Assembly: GCA_051879315.1 (NCBI GenBank)
Contig: JBJELW010000022.1
Span: 1 to 37,824, forward strand
Source of the DNA: Roseburia_C sp051879315
GTDB taxonomy: Bacteria > Bacillota > Clostridia > Lachnospirales > Lachnospiraceae
Length of the DNA stretch: 37,824 nucleotides
Reading direction: 5' to 3'
Shown in pieces: positions 1-7,711 of the stretch. The position numbers and the translations under genes are program-made. The stretch's first letter is position 1; the number at the start of each line of letters is the position of its first letter. The notes under the pieces are model-generated. The model ran no database searches. It had not been told where the DNA came from and saw nothing but the letters and a program-made list of their open reading frames with translations.

Positions 1-73
1 TATCACAAAGTGGTGTTCTCTTTTCATTTAATCCGAATAAAATTTTACGCTAGCCCTATCTCCATTCCTCCAC

Positions 74-102
74 TTGTTTTTTCTCTCATTCGGTATCATA
101 AT
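74..102 (+). promoter_or_regulatory. Candidate promoter for the flavin reductase gene
   Basis: TTGTTT at 74-79 and CATAAT at 97-102 are separated by 17 bp. The placement, about 37 bp before the ATG at 139 and ahead of a good ribosome site, fits a sigma-A promoter, but both boxes are imperfect. Confidence 0.4.
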
Positions 103-138
103 AAAACTCTAACAATCACAAAGGAGGAAATTAAATTT

Positions 139-690
139 ATGAGTAGGGTCAATTTTGGAGTGAAGACATTTTTGTATCCCATGCCGGTGCTGATCATTGG
201 TACCTACGATGAGAACGGCGTGCCCAACGCTATGAATGCGGCGTGGGGGAGTATCACAGATTCCAATGAAATTTCAATCAGTATGTCACAGCATAAGACT
301 ACAGACAATCTGGCAAAGACTGGGGCATTTACGGTAAGTATGGCAACAGAGGATATGGTTGTACCTTGTGATTATGTGGGTGTGGAATCTGCCGGCAAGG
401 TGCCGGACAAATTTGCCAAGGCAGGTTTTCATGCCACAAAGAGCCAGTATGTAAATGCTCCTCTTATTGATGAGCTCCCCATGGCTTTGGAATGCAAGGT
501 GAAGAGTTTTGAGGATGGGATTCTGGTTGGTGAGATTGTAAATGTGAATGCAGATGAAAGCATTTTGACCGATGGTCAGATTGATCCGAAAAAATTAAAA
601 CCCATCACCTATGATCCGGTGAACCACACCTATATTGGGTTGGGAGAGAAAGTTGGCAACGCATTCAAGGATGGACTTCAGTTAAAATAA
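139..690 (+). CDS. Flavin reductase family protein (FMN-binding split barrel)
   Basis: The 183-residue product matches the flavin reductase/FMN-binding split-barrel family in pattern: an N-terminal stretch that begins a barrel (PMPVLIIGTYDENGVPNAMN), then a segment rich in S/T and small residues (MSQHKTTDNLAKTGAFTVSM), and a C-terminal IGLGEKVGNAF tail. Family members bind FMN and are usually soluble NAD(P)H:flavin oxidoreductases or simple flavoproteins; substrate cannot be told from sequence. The open frame extends upstream to position 10, but the ATG at 139 follows a strong AAGGAGG (121-127) with 11 bp spacing, and the upstream 43 codons look non-coding, so I chose 139. The gene stands alone: a hairpin terminator lies 95 bp downstream. 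Confidence 0.88.
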   Translation: MSRVNFGVKTFLYPMPVLIIGTYDENGVPNAMNAAWGSITDSNEISISMSQHKTTDNLAKTGAFTVSMATEDMVVPCDYVGVESAGKVPDKFAKAGFHATKSQYVNAPLIDELPMALECKVKSFEDGILVGEIVNVNADESILTDGQIDPKKLKPITYDPVNHTYIGLGEKVGNAFKDGLQLK

Positions 691-783
691 AGCCGGTCAT
701 CATTTCGTGGATTTGCATAAAACCACATAGAGATATATAAAATCAAAAAACTATAAAAACACATAAAATATGTAAAACTACAT

Positions 784-840
784 AAAACAGGCAAGTCCTC
801 TTATAAATTAGGGTGGCACTTGTCTGTTTTCATTTTCTAT
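784..840 (+). terminator. Rho-independent terminator after the flavin reductase gene
   Basis: AAAACAGGCAAGT (784-796) pairs with ACTTGTCTGTTTT (818-830), a 13-bp stem with one G-U pair and a 21-nt loop. The A-start and T-end make it possibly bidirectional. Confidence 0.7.
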
Positions 841-928
841 ATTGCAGCTGTTTTGAATAAAAATTCCATATCCACATAAAAAACACATATATTTTTGATA
901 ACATGGAAAATCAAGGGAGGTAGGCACC

Positions 929-2476
929 ATGACCATGATAAAAAAACGTCTTCGCATCGGCGGAATGACATGTGTCAATTGTCAGAATAAGATTGAACAA
1001 AAACTAAAGAAAACGGCCGGAGTTCAGAGTGTAACGGTCAGTTACAATACGGGTTTTGCGGATATTGTTTATGATTCGGATATCATTACCCTGAAAGATA
1101 TATGTATCATCATCGAGAAACTGGACTACGAGGTGTTGCAGGAAGCAGAACAGCAAAGACCGGACTTTGAAAGGATAATTAGCCTGCTGGCCATCATTGT
1201 TGCGTTGTATGTGCTGCTCCAACGTTTCGGAATCCTGAATTTATTAGTGCCAAGTCAGTTGGCAGACACGAAAATGGGATATGGAATGCTCTTCGTTGTG
1301 GGACTGCTGACATCCGTACACTGTATTGCCATGTGTGGCGGCATCAATCTCTCCCAGTGTATTCCAAAAGGGGAACAGGTCGAGGAAAGTCCAGGCAGAC
1401 TGTCTGTGTTCCTGCCGGCCCTGTTATACAATCTGGGGCGTGTGATTTCCTATACTGTCATCGGTTTTCTTTTGGGTTTGATAGGAATGGTCATTGGAGG
1501 AGAATCCGGGACAGGGGTTTCCACGTTACTTCAGGGAGTATTAAAAATTGTTGCCGGAATTCTTATGGTGATCATGGGCATCAATATGTTAGGGATTTTT
1601 CCATGGCTGCGGCGTTTTACCCTACGAATGCCAAAAGCTTTGGCGCAAAAAATCAGCAAAAAAACAACGGTAAGCAGACAGCCCTTGATTATGGGCCTCT
1701 TAAATGGTCTGATGCCCTGCGGACCACTGCAATCCATGCAGATTGTAGCTCTGGTTTCAGGAAATCCCTTTGCGGGAGCTTTTTCCATGTTCCTGTTTAG
1801 TTTGGGAACGGTGCCGCTCATGCTGGGATTGGGATCGCTGGTGTCTGCTTTGGGAAAAAGGTTCGCCCAAAAGATAACGATGGCTGGATCAGTCCTTGTG
1901 GTGGTACTAGGTCTGGCAATGCTCTCCCAGGGTGGCAGTCTGTCGGGACTTCTTCTCCCAAATCAGCTGCTGTTTCTCGTGATCATTTGCTGTATGATTG
2001 GTGTGGTTGTCAGTATTCCCGCTGACAATAGTCTGTATAAGTCTCTGGGCATCCTTGCTGTGGTTGCCGTAATGATTTGCGGCAGTCTGGTATTGCATAT
2101 TGGGAATGTGAGGGAAACCCAGCCGCCCAATCGGAGTGAAGCAGATTCCGGTGGAAAAGATACAGCTACTGTGGCAGAAGAAATCGAGATTGTGGATGGT
2201 GTGCAGGTGGTGAACAGCACTTTGGCTTCCGGGAGATATCCGGATATTACCGTACAGGCAGGAACACCAGTGAAATGGGTGATTGACGCACCGGCAGGTA
2301 CCATCAACGGATGTAATTACAAAATGCTGTTGAGAGAATACGGCATTGAGCATGAATTTACGGAAGGTGAAAATATCATCGAATTTACCCCCACAGAACC
2401 GGGCAATATACAATATACTTGCTGGATGGGGATGATACGAGGAAATATTTCTGTGATAGAGGGAAACGAAACATAG
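929..2476 (+). CDS. HMA domain - TauE/SafE (DsbD-like) membrane protein - cupredoxin-like tail
   Basis: This 515-residue protein has three parts. Residues 1-75 are a heavy-metal-associated domain with the GMTCVNC motif (12-18; Cys15 and Cys18). Residues about 85-395 are a multi-helix membrane domain of the TauE/SafE or DsbD-like type with the half-repeat motifs TSVHCIAMCGG (129-139) and NGLMPCGP. Residues about 415-515 are a beta-rich extracytoplasmic domain with NGCNYKM and YTCWMGM, which resembles a cupredoxin-type copper site. Known relatives move copper or reducing equivalents across the membrane; a copper export, import or delivery role is inferred. Start chosen at the ATG behind GGGAGG (915-920). 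It is followed 62 bp later by a Cys-rich membrane-anchored protein and then a two-component pair, which suggests one metal or thiol-stress response unit. Confidence 0.82.
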   Translation: MTMIKKRLRIGGMTCVNCQNKIEQKLKKTAGVQSVTVSYNTGFADIVYDSDIITLKDICIIIEKLDYEVLQEAEQQRPDFERIISLLAIIVALYVLLQRFGILNLLVPSQLADTKMGYGMLFVVGLLTSVHCIAMCGGINLSQCIPKGEQVEESPGRLSVFLPALLYNLGRVISYTVIGFLLGLIGMVIGGESGTGVSTLLQGVLKIVAGILMVIMGINMLGIFPWLRRFTLRMPKALAQKISKKTTVSRQPLIMGLLNGLMPCGPLQSMQIVALVSGNPFAGAFSMFLFSLGTVPLMLGLGSLVSALGKRFAQKITMAGSVLVVVLGLAMLSQGGSLSGLLLPNQLLFLVIICCMIGVVVSIPADNSLYKSLGILAVVAVMICGSLVLHIGNVRETQPPNRSEADSGGKDTATVAEEIEIVDGVQVVNSTLASGRYPDITVQAGTPVKWVIDAPAGTINGCNYKMLLREYGIEHEFTEGENIIEFTPTEPGNIQYTCWMGMIRGNISVIEGNET

Positions 2477-2538
2477 CGTGTGTTTTCGTTAAATCTTAAT
2501 TACAGAATAATAGAAGATTCAGGAGGTAGAAAAGTAAT

Positions 2539-3147
2539 ATGACAAGCAAGAAAAAGAAGGGACAAAAGTCTGTAAACAACAATCGCGCACTTATGATTAC
2601 AGCAATTATTTTATGCGTTGCAGTGGTTCTGGTACTGGTTGTCCAGCAGAATCGAAATAATGCAAAACCGGATGGAGAAATGGTGTCAGATACCGCAGAG
2701 ACAGCTGACACAGTTGGCACAGCTGACACAGCAGTGGAAGAAACGGATGATGCAGATGTGCAGATTATAGGGGAAGGGGAAAATCTGGTCATTCCCATCA
2801 GTGATATCTCGTCAACAGCTAGTTTTTATCCGGTGGAAGTGGACGGTACCCGGATGGAAGTGCTGGCTGTGGCTGATTCAGAGGGAAACATTCGTACAGC
2901 ATTCAATACCTGTCAGGTTTGTTACGGATCCGGACGTGGCTATTATGTGCAGGATGGAAACGCGCTGGTCTGCCAGAACTGCGGCAATCGTTTCACAATG
3001 GACCAGGTGGAGGTTCAGTCCGGAGGCTGCAATCCGTGGCCGATTTTTCCGGAAAACAAGACGGTGACCGATGATACCATTGAGATCTCTTATGATTTTC
3101 TGAAAGAGTCTGAGGAAATTTTTTCAAATTGGAAAACACAGTATTAA
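2539..3147 (+). CDS. Membrane-anchored Cys-rich protein, DUF2318-like
   Basis: The 202-residue protein has a lysine-rich cytoplasmic N-terminus, one membrane helix (about residues 17-36), a low-complexity acidic linker rich in A/D/T (45-75), and a C-terminal domain with five cysteines: CQVC (125-128), CQNC (145-148) and GGCNPWP (Cys164). That pattern matches the DUF2318 family, described as iron-sulfur-containing membrane-associated proteins often found with metal uptake or export genes. The domain would face outside the membrane. It begins behind AGGAGG (2521-2526) and follows the HMA/TauE/cupredoxin gene closely, so the two probably act together in handling copper, iron or thiol redox. The exact ligand is not known. 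Confidence 0.78.
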   Translation: MTSKKKKGQKSVNNNRALMITAIILCVAVVLVLVVQQNRNNAKPDGEMVSDTAETADTVGTADTAVEETDDADVQIIGEGENLVIPISDISSTASFYPVEVDGTRMEVLAVADSEGNIRTAFNTCQVCYGSGRGYYVQDGNALVCQNCGNRFTMDQVEVQSGGCNPWPIFPENKTVTDDTIEISYDFLKESEEIFSNWKTQY

Positions 3148-3186
3148 TAAACATATTCCGGATCCCGGTGAAGTTTCCTGATTTCA

Positions 3187-3215
3187 TTGAAAGTGCGTAG
3201 TTCATCCATTATAAT
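3187..3215 (+). promoter_or_regulatory. Promoter of the first two-component operon
   Basis: TTGAAA at 3187-3192 and TATAAT at 3210-3215 are separated by 17 bp, a near-consensus sigma-A promoter. It sits between the DUF2318-like gene and the response regulator ATG at 3250, so the regulator and kinase can be transcribed separately from the metal module. It also argues that the open frame starting with TTG at 3187 is not the true start. Confidence 0.75.
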
Positions 3216-3249
3216 ACTGGTAAAATGGGTGATGGAAAAGGTGGATGAC

Positions 3250-3954
3250 ATGAATGATTCCAAAAACATACTGATAGTGGACGATGAACAGATGATTCGG
3301 GAGGCGGTGGCCTCCTATTTGGAAAAGCAGGGATATCAGGTTTTTATAGCGGGAACAGGGCGGGAATCCCTGCAGATTTTGGAAAAACAGAGGATTTCTC
3401 TTGTGATTTTGGATCTGATGCTTCCGGATGTGTCCGGTGAGGAAATATGTACCATTATTCGGAAAAAGTCCCGGGTACCCATCATTATGCTGACGGCAAA
3501 AATCATGGAAAATGATATGATCGACGGTCTGAATCTGGGGGCGGATGATTATATTACGAAGCCTTTCAGCTTGAAAAACCTGTATGCCCGGATGCAGGCC
3601 GTGCTCCGAAGATCTGCAGAGGATTTAAAGCCACTTGCAGAAAAAATATCCTGGAATAATGGAGATTTGATCATAGATTATCACCGCAGCGAAGTACATA
3701 AAAAGGGAGAGATGGTTGCGGTGACACCCATCGAGTGGAAAATCCTGTCTGCCCTTACCAAGTATCCGCAAAAGGTCTTTACCAGAGAGGATTTGATTGC
3801 TGCAGCACTGGAGGAGGATTTTGGAGGCTATGACCGTGTCATTGACACCCATGTCAAAAATCTCCGCAGGAAAATCGAGGACGATCCGAAAAATCCGGTT
3901 TATATCTGCACCATTCATGGTGTGGGCTATAAATTTGGAGGTGATGTATCATGA
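3250..3954 (+). CDS. OmpR-family response regulator
   Basis: A 234-residue cytoplasmic regulator. The N-terminal receiver domain starts ILIVDDEQ, has the phosphoacceptor aspartate in LVILDLMLPDVSG and the conserved lysine in DDYITKPF. The C-terminal winged helix has VTPIEWKILSAL, then VIDTHVKNLRRKI and IHGVGYKF, the usual OmpR/PhoB DNA-binding signature. I chose the ATG at 3250 because AAGGTGG (3238-3244) lies 5 bp before it and a promoter covers the region used by the longer frame. The last four bases overlap the start of the kinase gene (ATGA), so the pair is translationally coupled. Position after the HMA/TauE and DUF2318-like genes suggests it controls them, but this is inference. Confidence 0.93.
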   Translation: MNDSKNILIVDDEQMIREAVASYLEKQGYQVFIAGTGRESLQILEKQRISLVILDLMLPDVSGEEICTIIRKKSRVPIIMLTAKIMENDMIDGLNLGADDYITKPFSLKNLYARMQAVLRRSAEDLKPLAEKISWNNGDLIIDYHRSEVHKKGEMVAVTPIEWKILSALTKYPQKVFTREDLIAAALEEDFGGYDRVIDTHVKNLRRKIEDDPKNPVYICTIHGVGYKFGGDVS

Positions 3955-5348
3955 AGCGGAAACTCAGCACACAGTTATCCGTGGGATTTGCGCTCATTGT
4001 CCTGATAGCCATCTCCGTTATCAGCCTGACAGCCAACGTTTTAATTAATCAACAGTTTGAAAAATATGTGGCGCAGCAGCAGAAAAGCTTTTCTGAGGAA
4101 ATGGCTGTGGCTCTGGCTCCCCAATATAATAGTGATACCGGTGAGTGGAATCTGGATTATATCCACGGATTTGGAATGTATGCGCTAAAAGATAACTACA
4201 TCATTAAGCTGTATGATAAGGATGAAAATGTGGTATGGGATGCGGAGAACCACGATATGACATTGTGTCATCAGATCATGCAGGATGTCACTTCCCGCAT
4301 GGAAGAGAGGCGCCCGGAAGTGGAAGGGGATTTTGTGACTCATCGATATGAGCTGAGCCAGCAGGGTGACATTGTGGGATATCTGGATGTAAGTTATTAC
4401 AGCCCTTATTATTTTAATGAAAATGATTTTCAGTTTCTGGATGCACTGAACCGCATCCTTTTTATTGTGGGTATTTCCTCCATTGTGGGGGCTGCCATCG
4501 CCGGGGTGATTTTGGCAAGGCATTTATCCGTTCCTATCGCCAAAGCCACAGAAATTACCCGGGAAATCTCCGAGGGGAACTATGCGATCCGGTTTGAATC
4601 TGATGTGCGGACCCGGGAACTGGCAGAATTGAGTGAGGCGGTAAATCATATGGCAAAAAGTCTGGAAACGCAGGAAAGCATCCGCAGACGTCTGACCTCG
4701 GATGTGGCCCATGAACTTCGGACGCCGGTTGCCAACGTATCATCCCATCTGGAAGCAATCATTGAAGGTGTCTGGGAGCCTACCACGGAGCGGCTGCAGA
4801 ACTGCTACGATGAACTGGGCAGAATTTCCGACATTATCGGTGATCTGGAGAAACTGCGTCAGATCGAGGATGAGAATATGATTTTGACGAGAGAGTCTGT
4901 GGATTTACTGGAACTGTCACAGGCAGTGCGGACAGCATTTGAGCCGGAATTGGAAAATAAGCAGCTCACATGCACAGTGACCGGAGAATCAGCCATTGTA
5001 TCGGGAGATCAAAAACGTCTGCATCAGGCAATTTTTAATCTGGTATCTAATGCGATAAAATATTCTCCGGAAGGTAGTCGGATTGAAATCCATGTCAGTG
5101 ACGGGAAACAGACCGCTACGCTGTCTGTGGAGGATCAGGGAATTGGTATATTGGAGGAGGATCTGCCCATGATTTTTGAACGCTTCTACCGGACGGATAA
5201 ATCCAGAAACCGAAAGACCGGTGGGGCCGGCATTGGGCTGACAATTGTAAAAGCAATCGTTCAGGCGCATCATGGCAAGATTCAGGTGGAGAGCAAAGAA
5301 GGGTCCGGCAGCAAATTTATCATGACACTGCCCAAAGAAAACGCGTGA
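3951..5348 (+). CDS. Sensor histidine kinase, partner of the regulator at 3250
   Basis: 465 residues. A first membrane helix (about 9-31) is followed by a roughly 135-residue extracytoplasmic sensor region, a second helix (about 166-188), a HAMP linker (about 190-242), a HisKA dimerisation domain with the phosphoacceptor histidine in DVAHELRTP (His254), and a HATPase_c domain with NLVSNAIKYS, EDQGIGI, and GGAGIGLTIVKAI. All catalytic boxes are present, so it should be active. Its start overlaps the regulator stop by 4 bp. The sensor domain has no recognisable metal-binding cluster apart from scattered His and Cys, so the signal is unknown. Confidence 0.93.
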   Translation: MKRKLSTQLSVGFALIVLIAISVISLTANVLINQQFEKYVAQQQKSFSEEMAVALAPQYNSDTGEWNLDYIHGFGMYALKDNYIIKLYDKDENVVWDAENHDMTLCHQIMQDVTSRMEERRPEVEGDFVTHRYELSQQGDIVGYLDVSYYSPYYFNENDFQFLDALNRILFIVGISSIVGAAIAGVILARHLSVPIAKATEITREISEGNYAIRFESDVRTRELAELSEAVNHMAKSLETQESIRRRLTSDVAHELRTPVANVSSHLEAIIEGVWEPTTERLQNCYDELGRISDIIGDLEKLRQIEDENMILTRESVDLLELSQAVRTAFEPELENKQLTCTVTGESAIVSGDQKRLHQAIFNLVSNAIKYSPEGSRIEIHVSDGKQTATLSVEDQGIGILEEDLPMIFERFYRTDKSRNRKTGGAGIGLTIVKAIVQAHHGKIQVESKEGSGSKFIMTLPKENA

Positions 5349-5359
5349 AAGGTGAGTCG

Positions 5360-5657
5360 GTGAAAAAGATAAAGAAGGTAGATGAAATAGACGGACTTCA
5401 GAAAGTGGTATACAGCTATGGTGACTATTTGGAGGTGCCTACTGCCGTAATGGTGCTGGAATACATATTTCTGGATCTTTGTTGTGTTTGGCATCCTAAC
5501 AATTGCGATGATTGTTATGAGCGTTTACGGGATTGTCAAAAATCGGGGTAAGCAGTTGAAAATCAGACAGAAGGTATTCCATGTATTTACCATAGGTTTT
5601 CTGGTGGTGACCATAGCAAACATTCTATATTGGAATTTGTTTATGTTTTTGATGTAA
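5360..5657 (+). pseudogene. Small membrane protein gene with an apparent frameshift
   Basis: A frame starting at GTG 5360 (behind AAAGGTGAG) runs only to 5551 and ends in an unnatural Cys/His-rich stretch. From about 5454 another frame reads as a convincing membrane protein: WNTYFWIFVVFGILTIAMIV, a basic loop with KNRGKQLKIRQK, then a second helix with FTIGFLVVTIANILYW, ending at the TAA 5655-5657. The second frame has no good start of its own because a TAA at 5448-5450 closes it upstream. The simplest reading is a single gene with a 1-bp indel between about 5450 and 5490, either real or a sequencing error. It follows the histidine kinase directly and may be an accessory to it. The family is not recognised. 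Confidence 0.45.
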
Positions 5658-5701
5658 ATTTTGTTCATGTTGTATAAATTTGCACCTGTAAATTTGGATG
5701 C

Positions 5702-5724
5702 GGTTACGCGTTTAACCTTTGAAA
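5702..5724 (+). repeat. 23-bp intergenic repeat, copy 1
   Basis: GGTTACGCGTTTAACC followed by TTTGAAA. The same 23 bases recur at 9575-9597. The core is a small inverted repeat, GGTTA and TAACC around CGCGTT. Confidence 0.6.
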
Positions 5725-5768
5725 CCGTTGAATCCTTCCATTACAATAAATATAGTACATTTTATTCA

Positions 5769-5880
5769 GGGAGGAACCAACATGAACGAAGTTCATGTGT
5801 TTAATGGTTCCGACCGACGTGGCAGGTATGTGTGTGGAACACACATGCCTGCCGATACATCTGATTCAGGAGGAATCAAT
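5769..5880 (+). promoter_or_regulatory. Three-hairpin structured leader of the AAC(3)-like gene
   Basis: Hairpin 1: GGAACCA (5773-5779) pairs with TGGTTCC (5805-5811), and directly inside it ACATGAAC (5780-5787) pairs with GTTCATGT (5791-5798) around a GAA loop. Hairpin 2: a 15-bp stem, 5821-5835 with 5839-5853, with one T-G pair and a GGA loop. Hairpin 3: TGATTC (5862-5867) pairs with GAATCA (5873-5878) and the loop AGGAG is the Shine-Dalgarno sequence of the gene at 5881. An upstream ATG (5782) with its own GGGAGG (5769-5774) is in frame with the gene and would read through all three hairpins. The layout suggests control of translation; no known riboswitch class is recognised. Confidence 0.6.
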
Positions 5881-6660
5881 ATGAAAGTGGTAATCAAAGA
5901 GGATATTGTAAAAGAATTAAAGCGCGTGGGGCTTGAGAAAAATGACGTGGTAATGGTTCATACATCGCTAAAAAGTCTGGGCTACGTTTGTGGAGGAGCC
6001 CAGACGGTGATAGAGGCATTGCTGGAAGTGGTGGGGGAGGAAGGCACAATCATGATGCCCACACAATCCTGGCGGAATCTGGACCCGGAGGACGGTGTTC
6101 ACTGGGAGGCAGATAAGGATGACTGGCAGTTGATTCGGGATCACTTGCCGGCATATGATAAAAACTTAACCCCCACAAACACCATGGGAGCGGTAGCTGA
6201 GATGTTCCGGCAGTGGCCCGGAAGCATCCGAAGCGATCATCCTGCCAGATCGGTGTGTGCCCATGGAAAGCATGCAGAGTATTTGACAAAAGATCATGAT
6301 CTTTCCAATATTTTTGGGGACGGATCTCCCATCGCCAGATTATACCAATTGGATGGAAAGGTGCTGCTTCTGGGAGTGGGATATGATAAAAACACATCCA
6401 TCCATTTGGCCGATGCCAGGGCTGAATATCCCGGCAAACATAACTGCACGGAATACAGCGCCATCCTGGAGAACGGTGAGCGTGTTTGGAAAAAATACGA
6501 CACCTTATTTGTAGATGGAGAAGACTTTGAAGAAATTGGAAGCGCATTTGAAGAGAACCGTCCGGTCAGCAAAGGAGCTATCGGAGAGGCGCAAATCAGG
6601 CTCATGAAACAGCGGGATATTGTGGATTACGCGGTGGAATGGATCGAGAAGAATCGATAG
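5881..6660 (+). CDS. AAC(3)-family aminoglycoside N-acetyltransferase-like protein
   Basis: The 259-residue protein matches the Antibiotic_NAT/AAC(3) family in length and motifs: MVHTSLKSLGYVCGG (about 22-36), GTIMMPTQSW, TNTMGAVAEMFRQWPGSIRS, HPARSVCAHG, and LLLGVGYDKNTSIHLAD. Family enzymes transfer acetyl from acetyl-CoA to the 3-amino group of 2-deoxystreptamine aminoglycosides; many chromosomal members have other or unknown substrates, so resistance is not certain. I chose the ATG at 5881, behind AGGAGG, since the protein aligns from KEDIVKELKRVGL; an in-frame ATG at 5782 would add 33 residues encoded by the hairpin leader. It stands apart from the kinase operon upstream. Confidence 0.88.
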   Translation: MKVVIKEDIVKELKRVGLEKNDVVMVHTSLKSLGYVCGGAQTVIEALLEVVGEEGTIMMPTQSWRNLDPEDGVHWEADKDDWQLIRDHLPAYDKNLTPTNTMGAVAEMFRQWPGSIRSDHPARSVCAHGKHAEYLTKDHDLSNIFGDGSPIARLYQLDGKVLLLGVGYDKNTSIHLADARAEYPGKHNCTEYSAILENGERVWKKYDTLFVDGEDFEEIGSAFEENRPVSKGAIGEAQIRLMKQRDIVDYAVEWIEKNR

Positions 6661-6682
6661 ATTTGAGTTCGCAGAGGACAGA

Positions 6683-6856
6683 ATGAAAATAAACAGTAAA
6701 GGTTGTTTAATTGTGTCAATTAGTTGGCTTTTCATATCGTTATTATGGTTTTTATGGGTGAAGAATACGGCGATTGGGATTTTGTGGCTACTATGTGGAG
6801 CTATAGAATTGGTCATTGCGTTAGTTATGTGGTCCAATGAAAAGAAAGGTCGATAA
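6683..6856 (+). CDS. Small two-helix membrane protein, unknown
   Basis: A 57-residue peptide with two predicted membrane segments (about residues 7-26 and 29-48) and a basic end, NEKKGR. It starts 22 bp after the AAC(3)-like stop codon, with a weak ribosome site (GAGGAC), and may be co-transcribed with it. The longer overlapping frame beginning at 6620 lies inside the acetyltransferase gene and is rejected. No family is recognised. Confidence 0.5.
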   Translation: MKINSKGCLIVSISWLFISLLWFLWVKNTAIGILWLLCGAIELVIALVMWSNEKKGR

Positions 6857-6940
6857 ATTGGGGGGGGGAGGAGTGTTGGGATGGGAAGTGTTGGGGTACA
6901 AATTGTGATTATAGGAGATTCCCTGAGATACGGCTAATTT

Positions 6941-7186
6941 TACGGGGATATTGCGTTTTTTTTTGTTTTTCCCCGTATACTATATCTTTTCTTTACGGGG
7001 ATGCTCCACATTTCCTAGCTTTCCCCGTAAACTTCTGTTCAGTTTTACGGGGATATTTTACATACCACATTTTTCCCCGTAAGCTGTGGCATATTTTTAC
7101 GGGGAATTTCTGACATTTCACATTTATTCCCGTAAACTGCGGCTTATTTTTACGGAAATATTTTATATTTTCTGATTTTCCCCGTA
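6941..7186. repeat. Array of five alternating inverted 8-mers, period about 52.5 bp
   Basis: TACGGGGA occurs at 6941, 6994, 7046 and 7098, with a decayed copy at 7151. Each is followed 28-29 bp later by its inverse TCCCCGTA, at 6970, 7022, 7074, 7127 (one mismatch) and 7179. From each inverse to the next direct copy is exactly 24 bp. The DNA between is AT-rich and differs between units. The unit length is 52-53 bp, close to five helical turns. It could be a protein-binding array or a row of RNA hairpins. No gene overlaps it. Confidence 0.8.
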
Positions 7187-7304
7187 GTCTATACTTGATA
7201 TTGCCTGCCAGTGTCAGTAGTTGATATAGCAGGGAGTTACTATCTGCAACAATGTTTCGTCAGCACCTTCATGATAAGTTCGGGAGATCCTATACGGTTA
7301 CAGA

Positions 7305-7478
7305 TTAGAAAATGCGAAATAGATCCGTATATGAGCTCCAGCCACCCCTATTTAATTCTTGAAAGTCCGCCATTACAGTCTCTACAACCCCCAATTTTAC
7401 AATTTCCTTAAGCAGAGTGTTGCATTGTGCCAATTCCATGGCACGTTTTTCTCTTTGAAGTCTAGTATATATCAGCAT
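7305..7478 (-). CDS. Possible small basic ORF, unknown
   Basis: A 57-codon frame on the - strand beginning with MLIYTRLQREKRAMELAQ, behind AAGGAA. The composition (charged helical N-terminus, then LLKEIVKLGVVETVMADF) is protein-like, but no family is recognised and there is no strong ribosome site. It could be a remnant of a larger gene. It is the only coding candidate between the array and 7700. Confidence 0.22.
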   Translation of the reverse strand: MLIYTRLQREKRAMELAQCNTLLKEIVKLGVVETVMADFQELNRGGWSSYTDLFRIF

Positions 7479-7532
7479 GCTTTCCTTGTGTTTTTTCTTA
7501 TCTAGTATCATAATAAAAACATGATATCATAT

Positions 7533-7608
7533 GCCCTGAGGCTTGTCCTCAAAGCAGCGCGGAGCGACCTTTGAGGACCTGTCGGAGAGGCGACGGAGTC
7601 CTGAGGGC
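7533..7608. repeat. Palindromic repeat element, variant of the 34-bp family
   Basis: GTCCTCAAAG (7545-7554) pairs with CTTTGAGGAC (7569-7578) around a GC-rich middle containing GCGCGGAGCG. It is the same element as in the tandem array near 16633-16834, but with a C-to-T change on the left arm matched by a G-to-A change on the right arm. Flanking GCCCT (7533-7537) and AGGGC (7604-7608) extend the palindrome loosely. Confidence 0.7.
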
Positions 7609-7711
7609 GTGTGTTGAACAGAAACATGATTGTGTGGTGCAACATTTGATTACAAAAATTATGGAAGAGTATTAGCAGATTCTGGAAGAAGATGACAAGG
7701 AGAATTAGAAA

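Noticed and set aside
1333..2413. Long overlapping frames on both strands within the HMA/TauE gene
   Set aside because: They have no ribosome sites and read as shadows of the real gene.
3187..3249. Upstream TTG start for the first response regulator
   Set aside because: The TTG is part of the -35 box of a strong promoter, and a good ribosome site points to 3250.
5782..5880. N-terminal extension of the AAC(3)-like protein as the main form
   Set aside because: The extension is encoded by hairpin sequence and is not part of the family; kept only as a possible leader in the findings.
6941..7186. CRISPR array
   Set aside because: The repeated part is only 8-12 bases, alternates in orientation, and the AT-rich spacers are not of constant unique type. 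No cas genes are present.
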